In this document: piece after piece, positions 33,621 to 42,553 of the stretch
Numbering within the stretch: position 1 is the stretch's first letter
How the letters are laid out: each line of letters starts with the position of its first letter
From: UBA4486 sp041984885
GTDB taxonomy: Bacteria; Pseudomonadota; Gammaproteobacteria; Eutrophobiales; Eutrophobiaceae
Assembly (NCBI GenBank): GCA_041984885.1
Contig: JBHIXH010000016.1
Coordinates: 1 to 49,233, forward strand
DNA: 49,233 nucleotides
Direction: 5' to 3'
Program-made: the position numbers and the translations under genes
The notes under the pieces: model-generated
The model's input: the letters and a program-made list of their open reading frames with translations, nothing else
What the model was told of the DNA's origin: nothing
Database searches by the model: none

Positions 33621-34451
33621 ATGATTACACTGGTGTGTGCACACATGGCCGAGGCGAAACCGCTGGTTCAGCATTTTCGGCTGACAAAGGATGATAGCGC
33701 GAAACATTACCCGGGCTATAAAAATCCGGACTCAGGCATTGTTCTGATCGTCACCGGCAACGGCAAGCTGGCAGCAGCGGCGAACTGCATGTCTCATGCA
33801 ACACAATCGAACCTGTCCCGGTTCGATGCCTGGCTGAACGTGGGCATTGCCGGTCATGCAAGCCGGGCCATAGGAGAACCCGTTGTTGTCGATAAATGCA
33901 TCGATGCAGGCAGCCAGCAGTGCTGGTATCCACAATTCGTGTTTTCTTTCACAGCAGCAACAGATCATTGCATCACTGTTGACCGTCCGCAAGACGACTA
34001 TACGCATGCACTTGTCGATATGGAACTGAGCGGCATTATGTCGGTCGCGACACGGTTTACCACGCTGGAACTGATCCATAGTGTCAAGATTGTCTCGGAT
34101 AACACGGCACATCCGCATACACAGTTTAATCGTAATGACACAGATAAGTTAATCACGGCCAGTCTGCCCACGGTTGAAATCCTTGTGAACGAGTTGTCTT
34201 CCATCAGCCACGAGATGTCGAAGACACTTGACTACCGGCACCTGTTACCGGGATTGCATGATCGTTGGCACTTTACCGAAACCGAGAAACATCAGCTCGA
34301 ACAGTTGATCAGCCGCTGGCATTGTTTACTCCCTGATGATGATCCACTTCTGGCTGTTGCACAGGAAGAGACCGCAGCTGCAGTTCTGCGCTCACTGCAT
34401 GGCCGCCTGGAGAAAACTCCGCCCGGTATTGTCCAGGGTCACCATGATTGA
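33621..34451 (+). CDS. Nucleoside phosphorylase/MTA-SAH nucleosidase-like protein
   Basis: A 276-residue protein with the purine phosphorylase/nucleosidase fold. Catalytic positions of MTA/SAH nucleosidases have counterparts: E11 in AHMAEAKPL, M134-E135 in VDMELSGIM, and D160 in IVSDN. TGNGKLAAAAN and LNVGIAGHA match the ribose/phosphate-side loops. The C-terminal 90 residues are extra relative to MtnN. It overlaps the radical SAM gene by 8 nt, suggesting a shared process. Substrate unknown; possibly a modified nucleoside. Confidence 0.78.
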   Translation: MITLVCAHMAEAKPLVQHFRLTKDDSAKHYPGYKNPDSGIVLIVTGNGKLAAAANCMSHATQSNLSRFDAWLNVGIAGHASRAIGEPVVVDKCIDAGSQQCWYPQFVFSFTAATDHCITVDRPQDDYTHALVDMELSGIMSVATRFTTLELIHSVKIVSDNTAHPHTQFNRNDTDKLITASLPTVEILVNELSSISHEMSKTLDYRHLLPGLHDRWHFTETEKHQLEQLISRWHCLLPDDDPLLAVAQEETAAAVLRSLHGRLEKTPPGIVQGHHD

Positions 34452-35439
34452 AACCATCTATGTCGAACAGGATGCATGGGCTGAACCACTGACGGGGCAG
34501 ATCCTGAAACGTTATCACAAGGCGCGTGTTATCGAGTGCGAACACTATGGCGAGATTTTCAATCGTAAGGCACAGAATTTTCGCTTGCAGAAACGACAGG
34601 CATCGCTAATCCTGGCGAGAAAACATGGCAAGCTGTTGTTGCCAACACCGGCGCAATACGGCATCGGCAGCGAGACGAATTTTTATTTTTCTCATATGCT
34701 GAATTGCATCTATGACTGTCGCTATTGTTTTTTGCAGGGCATGTATCGTTCGGCCCATTATGTCCTGTTCGTCAATTATGACGATTTTCTCAAGCAAATA
34801 CGCAAAGTCTGTGAAGCCCATACACCACAGCCGGTTCATATTTTCTCCGGCTACGACTGCGACAGTCTGGCACTGGAGCCGGCAACGCAATTCGTGCAAT
34901 CCTTTTTACCTGTATTCCAGGATTACCCGCATGCGTTACTCGAACTGCGCACGAAAAGTACACAGGTCCGTGCGCTGCTAAACAGGCAGCCGATCGATAA
35001 TATCGTAATCGCATTCAGTTTTACGCCGCAGGCAATCTCTGCGGCAATTGAAAACAAGGTTCCGCCGGTGCAGCACCGACTCGATGCGATTGAAAAACTG
35101 CAACAGGCAGGCTGGAAAATCGGCATTCGCCTTGATCCGTTGATTGATTCAGACAAATTTGAGCCGATGTACTCGGAACTGCTTCGGCAGATTTTTACCG
35201 TAGTCAAACCGGCTCAACTGCATTCAGTCAGTCTCGGCAGTTTTCGCCTGCCTGCATCGTTCTTCAAGTCGTTACAAAATCTTTATCCGGATGAAAAACT
35301 GTTTGCCGCGAGCATGCAGACCAACGCAGGCATGACCGGCTACGACCGGGAGCGGGAGTCCTTGATGCTCACATACGTTAAACAGGACCTGTTGCAGTAT
35401 ATCGGACCGGATAAATTGTTTGTCTGTCAGTCTGCGTAG
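34444..35439 (+). CDS. Spore photoproduct lyase-like radical SAM protein
   Basis: A 331-residue radical SAM protein of the SPL family. The 4Fe-4S motif is C88-IYD-C92-RY-C95, and a further cysteine, C139 in FSGYDCDSL, sits 44 residues later. That is close to the spacing of the hydrogen-donor cysteine of Bacillus SPL. SPL repairs the UV lesion 5-thyminyl-5,6-dihydrothymine in spores; spores are not expected in this lineage. The start at 34444 (MIETIYVEQD) overlaps the nucleosidase-like gene by 8 nt. Repair of the same or a related lesion is inferred. Confidence 0.88.
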   Translation: MIETIYVEQDAWAEPLTGQILKRYHKARVIECEHYGEIFNRKAQNFRLQKRQASLILARKHGKLLLPTPAQYGIGSETNFYFSHMLNCIYDCRYCFLQGMYRSAHYVLFVNYDDFLKQIRKVCEAHTPQPVHIFSGYDCDSLALEPATQFVQSFLPVFQDYPHALLELRTKSTQVRALLNRQPIDNIVIAFSFTPQAISAAIENKVPPVQHRLDAIEKLQQAGWKIGIRLDPLIDSDKFEPMYSELLRQIFTVVKPAQLHSVSLGSFRLPASFFKSLQNLYPDEKLFAASMQTNAGMTGYDRERESLMLTYVKQDLLQYIGPDKLFVCQSA

Positions 35440-35448
35440 TACCTGCAT

Positions 35449-36897
35449 ATGAATGTCAGCTACATCACCTTTGGCCTGTATCTTCTAATCATTATTTATA
35501 TCGGCTGGCGCGCAGCCCTGCGCACGCATAACCAGACGGATTTTTATCTCGGCGGACGACAACTCGGTTCATGGGTGGCCGCCCTCAGTGCCGGCGCTTC
35601 TGACATGAGTGGCTGGTTATTGATGGGGCTACCCGGTTTTGCCTATGTTGCCGGTCTCGAATCGGCCTGGCTCGCCATCGGCTTATTTATCGGCACGTGG
35701 TTAAACTGGCAATTCATTGCGCCCCGCCTGCGTGCCAGAAGCGAAGCGGCAGGCAACGCGATTACCCTGCCGGATTTCTTCGCGCATACCTTTCCACAAC
35801 ACGCGAAACCGCTTCGCATTGTGTCGGCCCTGTTTATCCTGCTGTTCTATCTTTTTTATACCAGCTCCGGACTGGTCGCTGCCGGCAAGCTGTTCGAATC
35901 TGTATTCGGTTTCGACTATTACCTGTCTGTCAGTATCGGCACACTTGTCGTGCTTGCCTACACCTATCTCGGCGGATTCCTTGCGGTCTCGTGGACGGAT
36001 CTGTTCCAGGGACTGTTAATGCTGGTTGCCCTTGTGCTGACCGCATTTGTTGTCGTGTCAGCGTCGGGTGGTGTCACAATAATGCTTCAGGATATTGACC
36101 GGTTAAATCCCGGCTATCTGTCGCTGTTTACCAATACTGCAAGCGGGCCGGTTTCGTTGATCACGATCCTGTCACTCTTGGCCTGGGGACTCGGTTACTT
36201 TGGTCAGCCACATATCGTGGCGCGGTTCATGGCAATTCGTTCAACCTCATTGATTCCGCAGGCACGAGCGATTGCCGTAAGCTGGAGTGGGACCTGCCTG
36301 TTTGCGGCAATCGTGATTGGATTGTCCGGTTTACTGTTACTGGAAGTCCCGCTTGCAAACGTGGACAGCGAACAGGTGTACCTGAAGATTCTGCCGTTGT
36401 TGTTTCACCCGTTGTTCGCCGGTATCTGTCTGGCTGCGATCCTGGCCGCGATCATGAGTACGGCAGACTCGCAATTACTCGTGGCCTCTTCTGCGGTCAC
36501 GGAGGATATTTATTATGCCTGCACCAGCCAGCAACTGGACGACAAACGACAATTACAAATCAGCCGTTTGGCTGTTGTCGTGGTTGCGGTTATTGCCTTG
36601 TCGCTTGCGCTCAATCCGGACAGCACGATCCTCGATCTCGTTGCCTATGCCTGGGCCGGTTTTGGTGCCAGCTTCGGCCCCGCCCTGTTATTTACGCTGT
36701 ATTCAAAAAAAACCACCGGTCAGGCAGTTATTGCAGGAATTGTTTCAGGTGGACTGACCGTGATTGCGTGGAAACATTTTGGCAGTCATTTGATCGCAGG
36801 TGTGAATGAGATCATTCCCGGGTTTCTGTTGGCCAGCCTGATGATTATCTTGTTCAGTAATAACAAGCCGCGTGGCTTTATATCTGGCTCTTGTTGA
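35449..36897 (+). CDS. putP: Sodium:solute symporter, PutP type
   Basis: A 482-residue SSS-family transporter with about 13 membrane segments. The signatures SAGASDMSGWLLMGLPG near the N-terminus, YTYLGGFLAVSWTDLFQG, GLGYFGQPHIVARFMAI and IMSTADSQLLVASSAVTED match the Na+/proline symporter. Proline is the most likely substrate, with related amino acids possible. It begins 9 nt after the SPL-like gene. Its last 20 bp overlap the convergent diguanylate cyclase gene. Confidence 0.88.
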   Translation: MNVSYITFGLYLLIIIYIGWRAALRTHNQTDFYLGGRQLGSWVAALSAGASDMSGWLLMGLPGFAYVAGLESAWLAIGLFIGTWLNWQFIAPRLRARSEAAGNAITLPDFFAHTFPQHAKPLRIVSALFILLFYLFYTSSGLVAAGKLFESVFGFDYYLSVSIGTLVVLAYTYLGGFLAVSWTDLFQGLLMLVALVLTAFVVVSASGGVTIMLQDIDRLNPGYLSLFTNTASGPVSLITILSLLAWGLGYFGQPHIVARFMAIRSTSLIPQARAIAVSWSGTCLFAAIVIGLSGLLLLEVPLANVDSEQVYLKILPLLFHPLFAGICLAAILAAIMSTADSQLLVASSAVTEDIYYACTSQQLDDKRQLQISRLAVVVVAVIALSLALNPDSTILDLVAYAWAGFGASFGPALLFTLYSKKTTGQAVIAGIVSGGLTVIAWKHFGSHLIAGVNEIIPGFLLASLMIILFSNNKPRGFISGSC

Positions 36898-37837
36898 TTT
36901 TCTGCACATCGGCGCGAAAATCCAGGTTGAAACGGTTTTTGCCTTCGCGTTTGGCTTTATACATCGCAGCGTCAGCACTTTTTAAAATATCGTCAGCCGT
37001 GGATCCACTTTGTGGGTACAAGGCAATACCGATACTGTAACTGATATGAAATTCACTGTTCTCATACCTGTAGGGATCCTTGTTTTTTGAGATTAACTTG
37101 CTTGCCACCTCAGCCGCATCACCGGCTTCTGACAGGTTCTCCAGGATGACAACAAACTCGTCGCCGTCGTAGCGTACCAGTGTATCCGACTGTCGCGTCA
37201 CTTCTTTTAGCCTTGGTGTCAGCATTTTTAATATCTCGTCACCGACATGATGTCCATGCTCATCATTGATGGATTTAAAATTATCCAGATCGATATAAAG
37301 CAGGCCGAATATCTGTTTGTTACGTTCGGCTCGCTTGATTGCATGTTCCAGTCGGTCATATAACTGGCGTCGGTTCCCCAGGCCGGTCAACGTATCGGTT
37401 AAAGCGACCTGTTTCAGTTGATCGTAATGATGTTTTCTTTCTATCGCGAAATTCAATGATCGCACAATCTGCCAGGCCGAGGTTTGCCCTTTCAGCAAAA
37501 AGTCATGCGCGCCGCGCTTGATCGCTGCCAGAGAAACATCAGGATTTTCATTACCACTGTGTATGACGACAGGTGTGCCGGGGACAACGGATTGCAGGAT
37601 GCGCAGTGGCTCCAGCTTATCGTCAGGCGAATCGGGTAAATCCAGGTCAAGTACAATCAGGTCAAATTCACAGCCGGCATGCAGCAGTTCCAGCGCCTCT
37701 TTTAAACTATCGACAGCGACCAGGTGAAATGCATTGCTGGAATGATCGTTAAGCGTCTCCTTAAACAGACGGACGTCGAGGGAATTATCCTCGATCACCA
37801 GATAGTTTACTGGAACGTTCGAACCTGAATTCGCCAT
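36878..37837 (-). CDS. Receiver-GGDEF protein, putative diguanylate cyclase
   Basis: A 319-residue response regulator with a CheY-like receiver (VIEDNSLD, phosphoacceptor D64 in IVLDLDLPDS) and a C-terminal GGDEF domain (TLTGLGNRRQLYDRL, LLYIDLDNFKSIND). The active-site loop reads YDGDEF, so the first Gly is Asp. An inhibitory-site RxxD (RQSD) is present five residues upstream. Start ATG at 37837 follows a GGGGGGAAAG tract. Cyclic-di-GMP synthesis is likely but depends on tolerance of the Gly-to-Asp change. It lies 230 bp downstream of the receiver/kinase pair on the same strand. Confidence 0.88.
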   Translation of the reverse strand: MANSGSNVPVNYLVIEDNSLDVRLFKETLNDHSSNAFHLVAVDSLKEALELLHAGCEFDLIVLDLDLPDSPDDKLEPLRILQSVVPGTPVVIHSGNENPDVSLAAIKRGAHDFLLKGQTSAWQIVRSLNFAIERKHHYDQLKQVALTDTLTGLGNRRQLYDRLEHAIKRAERNKQIFGLLYIDLDNFKSINDEHGHHVGDEILKMLTPRLKEVTRQSDTLVRYDGDEFVVILENLSEAGDAAEVASKLISKNKDPYRYENSEFHISYSIGIALYPQSGSTADDILKSADAAMYKAKREGKNRFNLDFRADVQKINKSQI

Positions 37838-38067
37838 AACTTTCCCCCCGGGCAATACATCATACAGGGATTGATGAATGGATTTTCAGGGTTTAAAGCC
37901 GATCACCTGTCGATGTATTTAGCTGACAGCCAGTCTACTACTCATAAACAGAGGTTGTATAGCACGAATGTACTGAACCCAGACTTATAAAAATTTTTCC
38001 TGTTAGCAGGTAACTAATTATTATGGTGCTGCAATACGATTATCCGAACATCGTTAATCGGTTTCTA

Positions 38068-38487
38068 TTACACGATTATTTGTTCGATCAACTTGATTAA
38101 TTCATCCGTATCTTCCGGCATTTTCGTCACAAAGCCCTTGACGAAGTCGTAGGCCATCGCGCGTTCTTTGTCTTCCTCGCGGGTGGAACTGCTGAACATC
38201 AAGACAGCCGACGATTCGTAATTTAGAACACTGCGAAACGTACTGAATTTCTCAAGAAATTCGAAACCGTCCATCAGTGGCATGTTTATGTCCAGGAAAA
38301 TAATGACCGGGGGAAACTTATCCGGATTGGCCTCGTAATTTTCTTCGTAATTCTCCAGAAACTCAATCGCAGCTTTGCCGTCAGCTTCTTCATAGAAGTG
38401 AATTTCATGGCCGGTCTCATCCAGTATGCGCTTCACCAGATACCGGTCGGCATCGTTGTCATCAACAATAAGTATTGATAATTTCAT
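38068..38487 (-). CDS. Single-domain response regulator (Rcp1-like)
   Basis: A 139-residue CheY-like receiver with acidic pocket VDDNDAD, phosphoacceptor Asp in IIFLDINMPLMDGFEF, switch Ser in LMFSSST and Lys in FVTKMPED. No output domain. A GGAGG precedes the ATG. The first 26 nt overlap the end of the sensor kinase gene, so the two are translationally linked and probably partners. Confidence 0.93.
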   Translation of the reverse strand: MKLSILIVDDNDADRYLVKRILDETGHEIHFYEEADGKAAIEFLENYEENYEANPDKFPPVIIFLDINMPLMDGFEFLEKFSTFRSVLNYESSAVLMFSSSTREEDKERAMAYDFVKGFVTKMPEDTDELIKLIEQIIV

Positions 38488-39703
38488 CCTGATACCTCCT
38501 TTTTAACAGAGAAACAGAAAAACGGGTGCCACCGTCATCACTTGAGAACCGGATCTTCCCTCCCATCGACTTGACATGCTTCCAGGTTATGGCGAGACCG
38601 AGGCCAGAACCACCAGCATGCTCGGGATGAAAGCGACTGAACATGTTGAACACCTGGTCGTGTTTTTCAACCGGGATGCCAAGGCCATTGTCCGTCACCG
38701 TGATGCAATCAAACCTGTCTTGCCCGTTAAGGCTGACTTCCACGCAAGGTTTCTGTTTCGACGGATCAGAATACGTGATGGCATTGGCCAGAAGATTCTC
38801 GATAACCTGTTTCAAACGAAACGGCTCGGCGTAGACGGCGGCGTCCACCGGGATGGCATTATTGATACTGACCGATTTCGTATGCGAGATGAATTCCAGT
38901 TCATCAATGATGTTCTGGATTAATGGGTGTAATTGAATTTCCTCGTACTGGCTGGATACATAGTCCGCTTTTGTCAGATTTAACACGTCGGTGACAAGCT
39001 TTTCAATTTTTTCACACTGCTGGCTTATTTTATTCAGGTTACTGATCACTTCAGCGTAATCTTCCCTTTCCAGGTCCTTGAGGATAAAACGCACTATTCC
39101 CCGAATGGTGACTACCGGGGCCTTGAGATCATGTGAGGAACGATACGAAAACTGTTCCAGTTCATCATTTTTCTGCTGCAACAATTCGATCAGCTTTTCC
39201 TGCTCCTGCCTGGCTTTGCGCAGTTGCAACAATGACTCGACATTTGCAGCGAGTATATTCAGTGAATGCTTTTGTAGTTCTGAAAATTTCTTCGGTTGCA
39301 TGTCAATGGCACACAAGGTGCCCAGCGCATGTCCGTCAGCATCGCACAGCGGCACACCGGCATAAAAGCGGATCCCCGGTTCGTCCGTTACCAGGGGATT
39401 ATCTGAAAATCGTTGATCGCAGGTGGCGTCTTCGACGACCAGTGTCTCATCCGGGGCTAACAGCGCATGAGCGCAAAAGGCGACATCCCGATGGGTCGAC
39501 TCAGCATCAATGCCGGTCCTGGCCTTGAACCATTGTCGCTCACTGTCGACGAGAGATACGAGTGCTATCGGGACATCACAGATACGGGCGGCCAGCGTGA
39601 CTATCTGGTCGTACTCTTTTTCCGGCAGGGTATCGAGGATATCAAGGCTCTTCAGCGCCTTGAGACGAGAGGATTCGTTGGCAGGTCTGGCAGCAGCGGG
39701 CAT
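38462..39703 (-). CDS. GAF-domain sensor histidine kinase
   Basis: 413 residues without membrane segments. An N-terminal GAF domain (about 25-155, with DTLPEKEYD, AFCAHALLAPDETLVVEDA and GTLCAID) is followed by a coiled linker. The HisKA dimerisation domain has phospho-His in FSYRSSHDLKAPV; the HATPase_c domain has N box QVIENLLANAITYSDP, G1 DNGLGIP and G2 GGSGLGLAI. It resembles cytoplasmic phytochrome-like kinases without the PHY/PAS part. Signal unknown. It forms a pair with the receiver that overlaps its 3' end. Confidence 0.92.
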   Translation of the reverse strand: MPAAARPANESSRLKALKSLDILDTLPEKEYDQIVTLAARICDVPIALVSLVDSERQWFKARTGIDAESTHRDVAFCAHALLAPDETLVVEDATCDQRFSDNPLVTDEPGIRFYAGVPLCDADGHALGTLCAIDMQPKKFSELQKHSLNILAANVESLLQLRKARQEQEKLIELLQQKNDELEQFSYRSSHDLKAPVVTIRGIVRFILKDLEREDYAEVISNLNKISQQCEKIEKLVTDVLNLTKADYVSSQYEEIQLHPLIQNIIDELEFISHTKSVSINNAIPVDAAVYAEPFRLKQVIENLLANAITYSDPSKQKPCVEVSLNGQDRFDCITVTDNGLGIPVEKHDQVFNMFSRFHPEHAGGSGLGLAITWKHVKSMGGKIRFSSDDGGTRFSVSLLKRRYQDEIINTYC

Positions 39704-39941
39704 GCAAGTCTTCCTTATCTGTTCATTAACTCCATCTCTTTATTAACGGCGAAATTAAAGGATTAATTACATTTTTTTCACTTGCAATAAACACACCAGA
39801 AACCATTGACCTTTCAGTATAGACCATATGTGGCCGGGGTTACTTGCAATGAACCGATCCGTGCAAGCCGGTCCGGCAACTGCGGGAAACACAGTTATTG
39901 GCTGCCGGTTGAAAACCGGTAGCGGTATGGTTCAGCCCCAT
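39704..39941. other. Intergenic region upstream of the sensor kinase
   Basis: About 240 bp without a supported gene. It holds a 10-bp imperfect hairpin (GCTGCCGGTT-GAA-AACCGGTAGC, 39901-39923) just after the glnE C-terminal gene, without a U tract. The sensor kinase promoter probably lies in the AT-rich part at 39740-39800. Confidence 0.4.
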
Positions 39942-41246
39942 TCATCCCAAGTGTATGATTTGCTGAAATATCTCCCGGACATGGGTCGTTGTTTGCCTGA
40001 ATGTCCGCATGAAATGCGCCGCCGCGGGATGCACACCATCAGAGACAAAGCCAAGGGCTCGGGCCGTCACCGTGTTCGCCTGTGTAATTTCTGACAAGCT
40101 GTCGATAGATTTCATGTCATGCACGCGCAGGCAGGACTCGACCCGTTTCAGGAAGTCATAGGCGTGCAGTAATGCCGTGACCTGGTCAGATCCCAGCAGC
40201 CCTGCCTCGCCTATCGCTGTTAATGCCTGACGGGTACTGCAGGTCTGTAACTGTTTGTTTTCCCTGCCATGTGCCAGTTGCAGGTAATGGGTAATGAAGT
40301 CGATGTCCATGATGCCACCCGGACCACGCTTGATATCAAATTCGCCGCGCGAACTGCCGAGTTCCTTTTCAACACGCTGCCGCATGCAGCCAATTTCCTG
40401 TCGCAAGCTGCCAAGATCGTAGACACGATACACATGCGTTCGTGTTGCTGTATATACCCGGTCGAATAAATCGGTATCTCCGTACACAGGTTTGCAGCGC
40501 GTCATAATCTGGCGCTCCCAGATTTCCCTGCTCTGACTCGCATGGTATTCCGCAAACGCATCAACAGATGTAATCAAGACGCCGGAGTTCCCATGCGGGC
40601 GCAAGCGGGTATCGACCTGATACAGGTTTCCAACAGGACTGCTCATCGCGATCAGACGTAAAAACTGACGGATCTTTTTGCTCAATGTCTCGAAAAGATC
40701 ACTCGAACTGCCGCTGTAGAGAAAGATCAAATCGAGGTCGGAGCCAAATGTCATTTCATCGCCGGCCATGCGCCCCATGGCCAACACGGCAAAATGATCC
40801 CGGTCAGTCGAATCCCTGAACGTAATGTCGAGGGCACTGTGTAGTGTGGCGATTGCCAGTCGGGTTAAATAAAGTTCGGTTTGTTGCTGATCCAGCTTAC
40901 CGTTCAGAAATCCGATGAATATCTGCAACATCAATGTATTTTTGGTCAGTCGCAGTTGCTCGAATGCCGTTTCCTGCGACTCCGCTGAAAAATCCAGTTG
41001 TGTCTGCAGTGCCCCTGTCTGCAGTCGCTGTTCATCCAGTTCGAGACAATCGAGTACGGGTTGCCCGCGATAGAAAAGAAAACGGGTGAAATACCAGCTT
41101 GCGCCAAAGATACGTTCGAGCAACTGCGCTTGCCGGTCATCACACTGCCACTGTTCGCGCTGTTCCATATCGAACCAGCGTTCCAGGCTGGCCTGGGCGG
41201 CTTGCGGGTCCCAGATTCGGTGAGTGATTTTGTTGCCGCCGGTCAT
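39942..41246 (-). CDS. glnE: GlnE C-terminal half as a separate gene (adenylyltransferase domain)
   Basis: 434 residues matching the adenylyltransferase (AT) half of GlnE. The nucleotidyltransferase motif is TFGSDLDLIFL (D170, D172), followed by YQVDTRLRPHGNSGVLI and the FDIKRGPGGIMDIDFITHYLQL segment, then the C-terminal helical domain. In other bacteria this half is fused behind the deadenylylation half. Here it has its own ATG, forming an ATGA overlap with the gene before it. The linker before the AT domain looks about 80 residues shorter than in E. coli. See the upstream gene. Confidence 0.88.
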   Translation of the reverse strand: MTGGNKITHRIWDPQAAQASLERWFDMEQREQWQCDDRQAQLLERIFGASWYFTRFLFYRGQPVLDCLELDEQRLQTGALQTQLDFSAESQETAFEQLRLTKNTLMLQIFIGFLNGKLDQQQTELYLTRLAIATLHSALDITFRDSTDRDHFAVLAMGRMAGDEMTFGSDLDLIFLYSGSSSDLFETLSKKIRQFLRLIAMSSPVGNLYQVDTRLRPHGNSGVLITSVDAFAEYHASQSREIWERQIMTRCKPVYGDTDLFDRVYTATRTHVYRVYDLGSLRQEIGCMRQRVEKELGSSRGEFDIKRGPGGIMDIDFITHYLQLAHGRENKQLQTCSTRQALTAIGEAGLLGSDQVTALLHAYDFLKRVESCLRVHDMKSIDSLSEITQANTVTARALGFVSDGVHPAAAHFMRTFRQTTTHVREIFQQIIHLG

Positions 41247-42517
41247 TGCTGTAAACGGGTATCCGGCAGGATCCGGTCGAAACAGTTTTTCGCAACGGCA
41301 CGGTGATGACTGAGTTGCTCCTCGAATAATTCGATCGCATCGTCGACCTGATCGGGTTTGATCATTGAGCGGGCAATATTTAGACGCTTGTTCGGTTCAT
41401 CCGGTAACTGGTGTGTTTGCTGCTCATCGACCATCTGCAGATGGTTTTCCAGCCTGCGTAAAAACAGGTAGCTGTCGCGGATTTGTTCCGCATCCTGCGA
41501 TGACAAAAACCCTGCCCTGGTCAGGGCCGCCAGTAACTGTAATGTGTTTGTCGCTTTTAACATGGGCTGAGAGTTGGCATTGACGATCTGCATCAATTGA
41601 ATAAAAAACTCGATATCGCGAATACCGCCCTGCCCCTGTTTGACATTCCAGTTCCTGTCCTTCCTGTGATGCAGTTGCATCTCCGCCTTGATTTCAAGAA
41701 ATCGTCGCAAATCATCGTCGCTTAATGTCTTCCTGAACACGAACGGCTCCAGCCTTTTCAACAAATCATCGGCGATCGTGCGCTCCCCTGCGACGGCGCG
41801 GGCACGCAACCAGATAAAACGTTCCCACGCCTCTTTGCTGGCCGAGTAATAGTTTTCCGTATCATCGACGTCAAGCAAGAGTGGTCCGCTGCGGCCCCAT
41901 GGCCTGAGTTTTAAATCAACTCGATATAAAAAGCCGTCACCGGTGCTGGCTTCAAGTAAGCGGGTCAGGCGCTGGATGAACTGCACGCGGTCCTCGACAT
42001 GCGATTTCTCCTCCGCAAGAAATTCATGACAGACAAAAATCAAATCGATGTCTGAGCTGTAATTCAGTTCGCTCGCCCCAAGCTTGCCCAGTGCCAGTAC
42101 ACAGGTGTCATGCAAGACGGGTTTGATCCGGTTTGTTAACTCACAGGCGCCGGATATGATCATGTCAGCCAGCTGGCTGGTACGGTGTAATATCTCCCCG
42201 TATGCACAGCTGTAATTCAGATCCTGTACGGTCAATTTAAACAGTTCTGCGTATTTATACTGTCGCAGTCCGGACTCGGATGTCAGTCGACCTGGTGTTG
42301 TGTAACCTTGATGAATGCTGCCGAGACAGGCCGGATAGCGACGGATGTAATTCGAGAGAAAATCCGAGTAACCCAGTATTTTTAATACGCCTGCCTGTAC
42401 AGACTCATCCAGTGTCTGAAACTGTTCGTTAAATAGCCTGTCGGCAGACAGGCTATCGAACCGCCGTTGTGCTACATCCGGATTGGCAGTAACCCGGATT
42501 AGGTGATCAATGGACAC
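41243..42517 (-). CDS. glnE: GlnE N-terminal half as a separate gene (adenylyl-removing domain)
   Basis: 424 residues matching the deadenylylase (AR) half of GlnE, which removes AMP from glutamine synthetase. Motifs are LALGKLGASELNYSSDIDLIF (D156, D158), LYRVDLKLRPWGRSGPLL, WERFIWLRARAVAG and VKQGQGGIRDIEFFIQLMQ, then a helical bundle. It ends at TGA inside ATGA. The GTG start lacks a clear ribosome binding site. Together the two genes give 858 residues against 946 in E. coli. It lies 36 nt behind thiC on the same strand. Confidence 0.88.
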   Translation of the reverse strand: MSIDHLIRVTANPDVAQRRFDSLSADRLFNEQFQTLDESVQAGVLKILGYSDFLSNYIRRYPACLGSIHQGYTTPGRLTSESGLRQYKYAELFKLTVQDLNYSCAYGEILHRTSQLADMIISGACELTNRIKPVLHDTCVLALGKLGASELNYSSDIDLIFVCHEFLAEEKSHVEDRVQFIQRLTRLLEASTGDGFLYRVDLKLRPWGRSGPLLLDVDDTENYYSASKEAWERFIWLRARAVAGERTIADDLLKRLEPFVFRKTLSDDDLRRFLEIKAEMQLHHRKDRNWNVKQGQGGIRDIEFFIQLMQIVNANSQPMLKATNTLQLLAALTRAGFLSSQDAEQIRDSYLFLRRLENHLQMVDEQQTHQLPDEPNKRLNIARSMIKPDQVDDAIELFEEQLSHHRAVAKNCFDRILPDTRLQQ

Positions 42518-42553
42518 GTTCGCGACAGTGATGAGGCTGATGCTATCCGGGTG

